Positions 6,784 to 14,721 of a stretch of DNA of 56,227 nucleotides are shown here, piece by piece; the stretch's first letter is position 1; each line of letters starts with the position of its first letter. A program made the position numbers and the translations under genes. This DNA is from a virus. Where the stretch lies: positions 1 through 56,227 of IMG/VR virus record IMGVR_UViG_3300005826_000271; one strand, 5' to 3'. The notes under the pieces were generated by a model. The model was not told where the DNA came from and did not search any database. It worked only from the letters and a program-made list of their open reading frames with translations.

Positions 6784-7268
6784 ATCAACATCTTTTAGAA
6801 ACTATTTTAAGGCATGTCTATTCTAATCTATTGATAATTCCATCAGAATTTATAGATGTTAATAATAGTGCTTCTATTTTATCAACAAAATTCTTGCTTG
6901 AAGACAATTTATGGGGATGTAAAGTATCTTCTGGAGATGAAGAACTTATTATTATGGTTAATTCTTATGAAGATGAACATAGTCTTTTGGTTAAATTAAA
7001 AGACTCTCCAATTTATTGTTCATATCTTTTTAATTCAGAAGAGTATGATAGTGAAGCTATGCTAGCTTGTACTCTTGATGGAAATTCATGGTTACCATGT
7101 AATACATTTTTACAAGCAACATTTTTAGCCGGAATGGAACAAATGAGAGAGATTGGGTTAACATGGAACAAAATAAAAGATTACAAGGAAGAGAAAAAAT
7201 TAATAAATTCTTTTATTAAATTCCACCACAGTATTTATGAGGAAGATAATGAGGGGAGTGAAAGTTGA
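6780..7268 (+). CDS. Hypothetical protein
   Basis: 162 residues, coupled to the previous gene (ATGA overlap). Mixed alpha/beta with an acidic C-terminal tail (YEEDNEGSES). The central LATFLAGMEQMREIG-like helix is typical of uncharacterised large-phage proteins. No function can be given. Confidence 0.65.
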   Translation: MNQHLLETILRHVYSNLLIIPSEFIDVNNSASILSTKFLLEDNLWGCKVSSGDEELIIMVNSYEDEHSLLVKLKDSPIYCSYLFNSEEYDSEAMLACTLDGNSWLPCNTFLQATFLAGMEQMREIGLTWNKIKDYKEEKKLINSFIKFHHSIYEEDNEGSES

Positions 7269-7740
7269 TCCTGAGTTAATGAGCAATGTGATATCTGATG
7301 GTATCAATAATGGTTGTATATCGATGAAAGATATTATATCTTATACAAAGGATAAGATCAGTAAGTTAGATCAAAAGATAATTGAAGCTGAAAAGTTAAA
7401 GATAACTAGATCTAAATTATCATCCATAGTTTTGTCATTAGAGAATAACGATAATAATAGTAAGGATGAAAGAATACTTTCATTATTTGATATTAAGGAT
7501 ATTAATAGGGGAAGAATTTTATGTGAGAAAATTAGTAAGATTATGAATGACAATGGAATTGATTTTATTGATGATCCAATTAAGTATATTACAGCGAGTG
7601 ATAATTCAGATAAATTTGATTGGATTTATTGTTTAAAAGATTTGTGTAAGCATAAGGTTCTTATTAATGATGCGGGAAGATTTTATAAAGGCGAAAACTT
7701 TGTGGATTTTCTAATTTTCGTGGCTAATTCTAATGAATGA
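7249..7740 (+). CDS. Hypothetical helical protein
   Basis: ATG 7249 has GAGGA 5-6 nt upstream and overlaps the preceding gene's end; an in-frame ATG at 7237 is an alternative. Residues near the start form a coiled-coil-like helix (DKISKLDQKIIEAEKLKITRSKL). The rest is a compact alpha/beta region rich in Asp and Lys. Unknown function. Confidence 0.6.
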   Translation: MRGVKVDPELMSNVISDGINNGCISMKDIISYTKDKISKLDQKIIEAEKLKITRSKLSSIVLSLENNDNNSKDERILSLFDIKDINRGRILCEKISKIMNDNGIDFIDDPIKYITASDNSDKFDWIYCLKDLCKHKVLINDAGRFYKGENFVDFLIFVANSNE

Positions 7741-8059
7741 AAGTATTACAAAAAAGAAGTTATGGCAGTATGTCAACAAGAAAATTGAATATTCAATCAA
7801 TCATGCACATGTTTTTAGTGTTATATGTATTTTGTTTGAAGAAATAATAAAAGAACTTTTGGTAAAAGGCGAACTAAAAATTGTAAATTTTGGAGTTTTA
7901 AAGTTGAAGAATATGAATCCTAGGAAATATCATGATGTTAGACATCAGAAGGTTATGTATTCTGAGGGAAACAAAATTTTCAGATTTATTTTGTCGCCTA
8001 AATTGAGAAAAAAATTGTGTGACAATCTTGACCTTGACGTAACTTTCGGGGGTGATTAA
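7733..8059 (+). CDS. HU/IHF-like DNA-binding protein (paralogue 2)
   Basis: 108 residues, overlapping the previous gene. ITKKKLWQYVNKKI at the N-terminus, ELLVKGELKIVNFGVLKL in the middle (the HU G-x-V-x-x-x-G-F-G-like turn) and FRFILSPKLRKKL (HU F-x-P-x-x-x-L-K). A better match to HU than the 6152 paralogue. Expected to bind DNA as a dimer, possibly a heterodimer with paralogue 1. Confidence 0.65.
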   Translation: MNESITKKKLWQYVNKKIEYSINHAHVFSVICILFEEIIKELLVKGELKIVNFGVLKLKNMNPRKYHDVRHQKVMYSEGNKIFRFILSPKLRKKLCDNLDLDVTFGGD

Positions 8060-8060
8060 G

Positions 8061-8441
8061 ATGAGAAAAAGAGGTGCCCGGTCTACATATTTTGTTTGTT
8101 GCGGTATTAGTAAGGATTTAAAGCTTTGTAGTGAGATAATAAAGGCTTCTGAGCAATCAGAAGCCTCAAATGTTTTTACTGAGAAGTATGGTTTTGATGC
8201 GGAAGAAGTTATGGGTCCTTTTTATAAGAAGAAGACCAATGTTTTGGAAAACACTAGAACTCTTAAATTTGCTAATGAAACTAAGCGAGCCGAATATGAA
8301 GGTTGGAATGTAAATGCTTTTCTTTTGAAAGAACCTGAAAATCACGCATTTTTGATTTTTATGAATAGAGTTGATGATAAAAAAATTTCACCACCATCGG
8401 GTACAATTGTTGTGCCAATTTCTTGCTTGAGGTTTAAGTAA
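8061..8441 (+). CDS. Hypothetical protein
   Basis: 126 residues from ATG 8061; a GTG at 8052 is an in-frame alternative, but GGGGGTG at 8048-8054 serves as SD for 8061. Contains STYFVCCGISKDLKLCSEIIKASE near the start and VPISCLRF at the end. TAA overlaps the next ATG (TAATG). Unknown function. Confidence 0.6.
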   Translation: MRKRGARSTYFVCCGISKDLKLCSEIIKASEQSEASNVFTEKYGFDAEEVMGPFYKKKTNVLENTRTLKFANETKRAEYEGWNVNAFLLKEPENHAFLIFMNRVDDKKISPPSGTIVVPISCLRFK

Positions 8442-8803
8442 TGTATAGTTTAGATTTTTTGGAGAAGATGAAGCATTTGCTTCTTAAAGAAAAGAGTGAA
8501 TTATTATCAAGAGCGGTTAGTCAGGATTCATCGGTGGATACTGACGGAGACGAATTTGATGAGATTCAGGGTAATCAATTAAAGGAGATGCAGAACCAAT
8601 TATGTTATAGAGATAATATGAAGCTTATTATGATTGATAATGCACTTTCTAGACTTGATAACAAAGTATATGGGTTGTGTGAGGATTGTGGAGATTTTAT
8701 CCTTGAAAAAAGACTGATGTTCAATCCATATGTTTCAATCTGTGTTGATTGTGCTGAAGATAGAGAAGCACTTGATAAACAAAGAAAGAGAGAAGGATAT
8801 TGA
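8441..8803 (+). CDS. DksA/TraR-family zinc-finger protein
   Basis: 120 residues. N-terminal coiled-coil helices (FLEKMKHLLLKEKSELLSR), then YGLCEDCGDFI and ICVDCAED, the four-cysteine zinc finger of DksA/TraR. The family binds the secondary channel of bacterial RNA polymerase, so this gene may tune host transcription. The acidic coiled-coil-tip DxxDxA motif of DksA is not obvious: VDTDGDEFDEI lies at the equivalent place. Confidence 0.78.
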   Translation: MYSLDFLEKMKHLLLKEKSELLSRAVSQDSSVDTDGDEFDEIQGNQLKEMQNQLCYRDNMKLIMIDNALSRLDNKVYGLCEDCGDFILEKRLMFNPYVSICVDCAEDREALDKQRKREGY

Positions 8804-9387
8804 ACACTATAGTTACAGAAGTTACAGAGCAAGGTGAAGTTGCTATTGATATTTTTCAAAAACTATCAAATGATAGAATTCTATTCATTTGTGGTGAAAT
8901 AGATGATAAAATATCGGCAGATGTTTGCGCAACTTTATTACTAAGAGATGGTGAGGATAAAGATGCTAAGATTACTATATTTATTAATTCAGATGGAGGT
9001 AACATAAGAGATGTATTGGCTATATATGATGTTATGAGAATTATTTCTGCCCCCGTTGAAACTGTGTGCATTGGCGCAGCAATGAATGAGTCTGCAGTTA
9101 TATTGGCTGCTGGAACTCCGGGGTTAAGGTTTGCAACAAAGCATTCTGTAATTTGTGTTGGACAGCTTACAAATAATATGATTTCTTATTCTGATGTTAC
9201 TGATGCTGGAATTTTGCAAAAACAAGTCGCTGAAAATAACAAACAGATGATGACTGCTCTTTCTAAAAGTACCAAAAAGCCTGTTAAACAGGTTATGGCT
9301 GATTTAGATAGAAAAGTTTATCTAACTGCTACTCAAGCTATGAAATATGGGTTAATTGATGGCGTTATCAACAACAAAAAACAATAA
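8800..9387 (+). CDS. ClpP-like protein lacking the catalytic triad
   Basis: 195 residues from TTG 8800 with AGAAGG just upstream. Overall ClpP fold: TIFINSDGGNIRDVLAIYDVM, CIGAAMNESAVILAAGTPG, then YLTATQAMKYGLIDGVI. Aligned with ClpP, the nucleophile Ser in GxAxS is Asn (AAMNESA), the His of MIHQP is Val (VICVGQL), and the Asp before the YLTA strand is Lys. It is therefore probably inactive, comparable to plant/cyanobacterial ClpR. It overlaps the active paralogue downstream, suggesting a mixed barrel. Confidence 0.8.
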   Translation: MNTIVTEVTEQGEVAIDIFQKLSNDRILFICGEIDDKISADVCATLLLRDGEDKDAKITIFINSDGGNIRDVLAIYDVMRIISAPVETVCIGAAMNESAVILAAGTPGLRFATKHSVICVGQLTNNMISYSDVTDAGILQKQVAENNKQMMTALSKSTKKPVKQVMADLDRKVYLTATQAMKYGLIDGVINNKKQ

Positions 9388-9961
9388 AGAACTTTGTAAT
9401 AATGGGTTACCACCTAGAACATCTAAATATGAAAGCTCATATATCTGGTTATCAAAAGATAGAGTAATATTTCTTAAGGAGAATATAACAAAAGAGTTAG
9501 CTGCTGATATGACAGCACTATTATTATACTATGATAGTGCTCCTGTTTCAGATCCAATTAGCATATATATCCACTGTAATGGTGGAGATGCCGATGGTTT
9601 AATTCAAATATATGATGTAATGCAAATGATGCATTCACCTATAAAAACTGTTTGCATTGGTAAAGCTTATTCTGCTGGAGCTGTTATATTAGCAGCTGGA
9701 ACCAAAGGTATGAGGTATGCATTTAAGAATTCTAGAATGATGATACATGGATTGCAAGGATATTTTCATATCCCAGGTCAAGATCAAGTCAATTCATATA
9801 ATTATATGAATTTCATTAAATCACACAATGATGACATCATGAAGATTTTAGCTAGTCATACCGGTAAGCCATTGAAGGATATTAAAGAAGATTGTACAAG
9901 AGATATGTTTCTTACAGCATCACAAGCTGTTAAATATGGTTTAGTTGATAAGATAGTTTAA
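9359..9961 (+). CDS. clpP: ClpP-like protease subunit with intact triad
   Basis: 200 residues from ATG 9359 (a TTG 3 nt earlier is possible), overlapping the preceding gene by 29 nt. Intact ClpP signatures: IYIHCNGGDADG, CIGKAYSAGAVILAAG with the nucleophilic Ser, SRMMIHGLQG with the His, and CTRDMFLTASQAVKYGLVD with the Asp. ClpP forms a tetradecameric barrel that needs a Clp ATPase; none is encoded here, so a host ClpX/ClpA or another phage gene may supply it. It may also act in virion maturation as phage ClpP-like proteases do. Confidence 0.88.
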   Translation: MALSTTKNNKELCNNGLPPRTSKYESSYIWLSKDRVIFLKENITKELAADMTALLLYYDSAPVSDPISIYIHCNGGDADGLIQIYDVMQMMHSPIKTVCIGKAYSAGAVILAAGTKGMRYAFKNSRMMIHGLQGYFHIPGQDQVNSYNYMNFIKSHNDDIMKILASHTGKPLKDIKEDCTRDMFLTASQAVKYGLVDKIV

Positions 9962-9981
9962 TATTAAATTTTGTGGAGTTA

Positions 9982-10016
9982 AAATCAAGCCTCATATTTT
10001 TGGGGCTTGATTTGTC
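9982..10016 (+). terminator. Rho-independent terminator after clpP pair
   Basis: A stem of 10-12 bp (9982-9993 with 10002-10013), loop ATATTTTT, followed by a T-rich run. It ends the 6.1-10 kb block before the 10051 gene. Confidence 0.75.
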
Positions 10017-10050
10017 TTATGTATTGATAGTAATAATTGCTTATTAATAT

Positions 10051-11448
10051 ATGACTACGGCACTAGAAAGCAATGCAGAAGTAAGAGATCCAATTCAAAA
10101 AGCTCTTAGGAACAGAAAAAAGGTCTGGAATAAAGAGGTTAAGAGATTTGTTGATAATGTCATCAATCTTAAGAAACTCATAAATGGTTCGCCTTCTAAG
10201 TTCAATATGGAGAAATCTAGGATTACGGATCCTTTGCCTCAAAATCCATCTGCAATTATAGAAAATCTTATAAATGAATTCAGTGATATCGCTACTGAAG
10301 GTAATGCTATTGTATCCGATCAACTGAATTATGCCAAAAGTAGAGGTATGAAGCCTAGAACAGAGACAACTGAACCTGCTATAAAGCAACCAGAAGTAGT
10401 AGAAGCTCCAGATTTATCTAAGCAACTTTCTATGCCATCACCATTAACAGCTGATGTTAATTATGAATTAGTAGCTCAAGGATCTGGAAGAATAAGTAGG
10501 TTTATTTCCAAGTTAAGAGATCCAAGACATTGGTTTGGATCTTCTACAGAAGCTGAACAAAGAAGAAAAAGATTAGAACTGTTAGATACAACAAAAGAAT
10601 TATATGATTTATGCTCTGATTTTCAATATGAGATCCTTTCTACAAAGGATGATAGTGTATTAGAAGCTATGAAAGTTATGAGAAAGATCGAAGATAAATT
10701 GTTTCAATTATCAGGAAGTATGGAAGTCTTTTTGGAAACAAAAGAGGATAAAAAGAAAGACGATAAAGAAGATAAAAAATCACCAGATAAGGATGGTAAA
10801 AAAGACGAATTGTCACCTGAAGTATCTGTTGCAACGGGAATTATTAGTGATTGGAATAGAAATTCCAGTACTATAGCTAATGAATTGCCAGATTTAGTTG
10901 TTCCAAAGATGATGAAATTAATTAATTCTTTTAATGAAACAGAAAGTGGAAAGCCTGTTATTTCAAAACAGATAATTGAATTAAATAACCAAGTAATGGC
11001 AACTCTTAGTGAAAAACACGGAAGGGCTATTTCTTCATTAGAAGATGTTGTTAATATGAATGTTACAGCTTCTGAAAATCTACAGATTATTGCCGATAAG
11101 AAAATAAGAAGGTGGCTTAGGAAATTAAGACAACAATTACCATTTGCTGGCAAATATTCAGCAATAAAGATTGAAGCATCTAAAGCTGCTGAAGAATTGA
11201 TGAATATGTTGAATGGTATGATGGATAGTTTGGAGGAGTCTTTAAATCCAAAGGATTTGGCTTCTAAAATGAAAGATATAGGTGATAAGTACAGAGAGAT
11301 TGTAGATATAATTACACCTATTGGACCAGATGCCAAATATAATAAACCAACATCATTATTCTCAGATAAGTTCAATAAAGATTTAGAGAAAAAACTTAGA
11401 AATAAGGAAATGGATCGTATGGTAAGAAGGCTTATGTCTGTGAGATGA
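10051..11448 (+). CDS. Hypothetical large helical protein
   Basis: 465 residues, all-helical, with a Lys/Asp-rich linker near residues 230-252 (KEDKKKDDKEDKKSPDKDG). Two similar basic patches, RFISKLRDPRHWFG (about 150) and RRWLRKLRQQLPFAG (about 355), suggest an internal duplication. A virion or DNA-associated structural protein is possible; no family recognised. Confidence 0.65.
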   Translation: MTTALESNAEVRDPIQKALRNRKKVWNKEVKRFVDNVINLKKLINGSPSKFNMEKSRITDPLPQNPSAIIENLINEFSDIATEGNAIVSDQLNYAKSRGMKPRTETTEPAIKQPEVVEAPDLSKQLSMPSPLTADVNYELVAQGSGRISRFISKLRDPRHWFGSSTEAEQRRKRLELLDTTKELYDLCSDFQYEILSTKDDSVLEAMKVMRKIEDKLFQLSGSMEVFLETKEDKKKDDKEDKKSPDKDGKKDELSPEVSVATGIISDWNRNSSTIANELPDLVVPKMMKLINSFNETESGKPVISKQIIELNNQVMATLSEKHGRAISSLEDVVNMNVTASENLQIIADKKIRRWLRKLRQQLPFAGKYSAIKIEASKAAEELMNMLNGMMDSLEESLNPKDLASKMKDIGDKYREIVDIITPIGPDAKYNKPTSLFSDKFNKDLEKKLRNKEMDRMVRRLMSVR

Positions 11449-11840
11449 TTATGGAAAATGGCTTCATTTTTATAGGTGATAATATATTTTCAACTCTTTT
11501 TGCTATATCTTCCGAAGAGCAAGCTAAGGGACTGATGTTTGAACCATTTCCACCTCCAATTATGTCTTTTATATATTCATATTCTAGTTTAAATAGATTT
11601 TGGATGAAAAATACGCCAAGCCCTCTTGATATTGTTTTTTGTAATAAAGGTAAGGTAATTGAAATCTGTAAGGGAGAACCATATTCTACCCAAACAATTG
11701 GCGGGTGTTTTAGTGATTTAATTGTTGAGTTACCATTTGGTACAGTAAAAAATTATGATATTAAAATCGGAGACGATGTCGGAATAATTAATCCTACAGC
11801 GGGAGAACTTAAAAAAATAATTTCTCAAAAACTTCGTTAA
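11445..11840 (+). CDS. DUF192 family protein
   Basis: 131 residues, ATGA overlap with the previous gene. Contains the DUF192 hallmarks: GLMFEP, MSFIY, RFWMKNTPSPLDIVF, EPYST, VELPFGTV and IKIGD. DUF192 proteins are small barrels of unknown function, found in bacteria, archaea and phages. No signal peptide here, unlike many bacterial members. Confidence 0.82.
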   Translation: MIMENGFIFIGDNIFSTLFAISSEEQAKGLMFEPFPPPIMSFIYSYSSLNRFWMKNTPSPLDIVFCNKGKVIEICKGEPYSTQTIGGCFSDLIVELPFGTVKNYDIKIGDDVGIINPTAGELKKIISQKLR

Positions 11841-11876
11841 TTTAAAATATTTCCTCGCCTTGCGCCACCAAAAATT

Positions 11877-12908
11877 ATGATTATATTTATATCAGGATTT
11901 GGTGGTAGTGGTGTATTTATGAATTACGTATCTATATTTAACAAAATTCTCAATTCATTTAAGATTAAAGCAGTGTGCGTTAATTATAGCGCCTCTGATA
12001 ATTATTCGTTCTATGATGTAGAACTTTTGCCTGGCGGTAAAGTTCGTGACATTCAGAAATTTGGAGATGAAATTGCTTTATCATTAAAAATGAGCGGTTC
12101 TCCAACTATTAAGATTTTACATGATAAAGGAATTGTAAGGGTTGAATTTTCTTCTCCAAGAAATAAGACTCTTAATTTGTTTGACTATTTCACTAATGAT
12201 AATGTTCCAAATGGAGGATTGGTTTGCCTTTTAGGTCAATCAACTTCTGGAGAGAGAGTTTGGATGGATTTATCGAAAAATCCTCACATGATTGTATCAG
12301 GTACCACAGGCTCTGGTAAGAGTTCATTATTGCATAATATTATCGCCAATCTCCTTAATTATACTGATGCTTTTATTATGTTAGTTGATCCTAAAAATAT
12401 GGAATTTTCTAAGTATGACTGTACTGTAAATCGAGTAGCAGTTAGCTATACGTATGCTGATGCAGTAACATTGGTAAATAGTTTAGTTGATATTATGGAG
12501 GCTAGGTATACTTATTTACGACAAGGTTTTTGTATTGATAATCTTCCACATATCGTGTTGATTATGGATGAGTTTGCTGATCTTATTATGCAAGATGATA
12601 GCAAAGTTCTTTACACTAAGCTTACCAAGTTGTCTCAGAAATGTAGAGCTGCCAAAATTTCAATAATTTTGGCAACACAGAGACCGTCTGCAGGTGTTAT
12701 TGATGGTGTTATTAAAGCAAACTTTTCTGCAAGAATTGCTTGTAAAGTATCAAGTGCTGTAGATTCTAAAGTAATTCTTGATAGATCTGGTGCAGAAAAT
12801 CTATTAGGAAAAGGGGATGCCCTTTTAAGGGATAACTCTAGATTCATGGACAGGTTTCAAGTGGCTTATACTACCGCAGAAGAGGTAGTTAGGTATTTTG
12901 GTGTTTGA
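11877..12908 (+). CDS. FtsK/SpoIIIE-type DNA translocase ATPase
   Basis: 343 residues. Walker A GTTGSGKS (about 142-149), Walker B VLIMDEFADL (about 227-236), then LATQRPSAGVIDGVIKANFSARIA and GAENLLGKGDALL, all characteristic of the FtsK/SpoIIIE motor domain. There are no membrane helices and no gamma domain; the N-terminal ~110 residues are a small accessory domain. It may move or resolve phage DNA. No strong SD precedes ATG 11877. Confidence 0.88.
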   Translation: MIIFISGFGGSGVFMNYVSIFNKILNSFKIKAVCVNYSASDNYSFYDVELLPGGKVRDIQKFGDEIALSLKMSGSPTIKILHDKGIVRVEFSSPRNKTLNLFDYFTNDNVPNGGLVCLLGQSTSGERVWMDLSKNPHMIVSGTTGSGKSSLLHNIIANLLNYTDAFIMLVDPKNMEFSKYDCTVNRVAVSYTYADAVTLVNSLVDIMEARYTYLRQGFCIDNLPHIVLIMDEFADLIMQDDSKVLYTKLTKLSQKCRAAKISIILATQRPSAGVIDGVIKANFSARIACKVSSAVDSKVILDRSGAENLLGKGDALLRDNSRFMDRFQVAYTTAEEVVRYFGV

Positions 12909-14233
12909 TGAGTATAGATTACATTACAATTTCAGACATAGATGCTCTTGTGTCTGATTTTATTTCTGAATATTATTCAGGTATAAATACAATTCATAGA
13001 CAGTATTTTGATATTCATGATGAATTGGCTGTTGGGGCTTTTATTAAGGAAATTGAAGAAGAGCTTAAAAATGGGTGCATTTCTTTTGTGAATAATAATT
13101 CATCCTTGGATGGACTTAATTCATATCTTTTCTATATAACAAACATAAATGCAAAAAATAAATCTACAGTTAAGTACAGAAAAGTTGCAGAATATCTATG
13201 TCCAGGGTGTCTTTTTGTTGGAAGAACAAATTTACTTTCTGTAAAAGGCAATTTATTAGTCTGTGATGATTGTGTTGCTTCTTTGAAGAAGTCAACTGAT
13301 CCTAAAATGATTGATTTTTTCAAAGTATTTAGTAAGCACAATAAAAGGGGGTATAGATGCCCTGATTGTAATAGATTTATACCTCAGCCAATAATTACTA
13401 GTCAAGTTATTATTTGCCCATATTTGGATTGTTGTTTTTCTGGTGATTTGGATTCATTGAAGAAAATGAATCACCCTAGTTCTCAATCTAATCTTGAAAA
13501 ATTATATTCTGATCTTGATGTTATTAAGGCAATATCTGGTAGTCCTGCAGCCGATTCTGCTTTTGAAGAGAAATCAGATTTAATTGATAAGGTATCTGTT
13601 GTTAAGTCTACAATAGATAGTTTAAAAAACTCTGTACCATATAATAGTACTGATTTTACTGCGATACATAAATTGCAAGCATATCAGGCGTTTTTAAATA
13701 TCTTGGATTTATATCCGGAAGATATGATTGATTATTTATTATATAATAGTCGTTCTGGTGGATTTCAAAATAAGATCTTTCAAGAATATATTAGGCTTAT
13801 AGAAGAATCAATGCCTTTCTGTTATAAAAAAGGCAAAGAGGTTTGTCGTGTATCTTCATTGTTGGATAAAAATCTAAGTTTGTTTGATGGTATAAGTACA
13901 TTTAACGGCTTTGTTAATGAGAAGTGTGAAGTAAAAAATAATACACAAGAATTTTATATAGGTGGCAGGAAAGCAAGTTATGTAAAGCCATTTTATATTG
14001 GTAAGTTACTAAATATAATTGATGCAAAGAGTAAAAATTCCTTGCTATCAAATGTTGTTGAGTATTCGTTCTCAAAGATAAAAATGAAAGATGTTGTTTT
14101 AGGATCGGAAGTAATTGTTACTCATTTGAGAGTTCCTCCTCATTATCAAATGGGAGGGATGGTATATGTAAATAGAGCTAGAAAAAAGATAGTTGATAAA
14201 TCAAAATTGGTATTAAAGAGCAATGAAAATTAA
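12905..14233 (+). CDS. Hypothetical zinc-finger protein
   Basis: 442 residues, ATGA overlap with the FtsK-like gene. Two Cys clusters: CPGCLFVG...CDDC (about 99-122) and CPDCNRF...CPYLDC (about 150-178), each able to bind zinc. A long helical middle and a beta C-terminal domain ending VIVTHLRVPPHYQMGG. Its coupling to the translocase suggests a DNA or motor partner; function unknown. Confidence 0.65.
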   Translation: MMSIDYITISDIDALVSDFISEYYSGINTIHRQYFDIHDELAVGAFIKEIEEELKNGCISFVNNNSSLDGLNSYLFYITNINAKNKSTVKYRKVAEYLCPGCLFVGRTNLLSVKGNLLVCDDCVASLKKSTDPKMIDFFKVFSKHNKRGYRCPDCNRFIPQPIITSQVIICPYLDCCFSGDLDSLKKMNHPSSQSNLEKLYSDLDVIKAISGSPAADSAFEEKSDLIDKVSVVKSTIDSLKNSVPYNSTDFTAIHKLQAYQAFLNILDLYPEDMIDYLLYNSRSGGFQNKIFQEYIRLIEESMPFCYKKGKEVCRVSSLLDKNLSLFDGISTFNGFVNEKCEVKNNTQEFYIGGRKASYVKPFYIGKLLNIIDAKSKNSLLSNVVEYSFSKIKMKDVVLGSEVIVTHLRVPPHYQMGGMVYVNRARKKIVDKSKLVLKSNEN

Positions 14234-14651
14234 TATAATTCCGTACTCATCTTCATTTGCAAAAAGAACTGTATGCAAATATTGTAAAACAGGACCTACT
14301 GATATTTATAGTAGTTATGAGAGTTTTTGTGACAAAGATTATAATCAATTGAAGGATTTGATAATTAAATATTACGATTCATTTAACCCTGAACAATCAG
14401 AGATAATTGATCCTAGATTAGATTTTAATATGAATAACTATAGTTTTTCTTTACCTTTTTCTTTTAATATAAGACTTCATAAGAATTTAAAATTAGAGGG
14501 TAATATCAAAAAGACTTATGAGAAAATAGATTTGGCATGTTGTTATTGTAGTAGGACAATATGGTTTTATAATTCATCTTATGCTGAAAAAATAAAAAAG
14601 GTTGATGTTGTATGCCGAAAATCTAATAAAAAGTATAAGGTTGATTTTTAA
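14223..14651 (+). CDS. Hypothetical zinc-binding protein
   Basis: 142 residues, overlapping the preceding gene by 11 nt. CKYCKTG near the N-terminus with a later C, and ACCYCSRTIWFY plus VVCRKS near the C-terminus. No family recognised. Confidence 0.6.
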   Translation: MKINIIPYSSSFAKRTVCKYCKTGPTDIYSSYESFCDKDYNQLKDLIIKYYDSFNPEQSEIIDPRLDFNMNNYSFSLPFSFNIRLHKNLKLEGNIKKTYEKIDLACCYCSRTIWFYNSSYAEKIKKVDVVCRKSNKKYKVDF

Positions 14652-14721
14652 TTTTCAGGGGTTGCGCCGTAATTTTTTAAGTATTACGTTGTGATTTACA
14701 ATCTCGCATTAAAGGTTTGTA

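Noticed and set aside
10704-11375. A long reverse-strand frame opposite the 10051-11448 gene
   Set aside because: It is the mirror of a strongly coding + strand gene with charged low-complexity sequence, and has no SD or neighbours on that strand.
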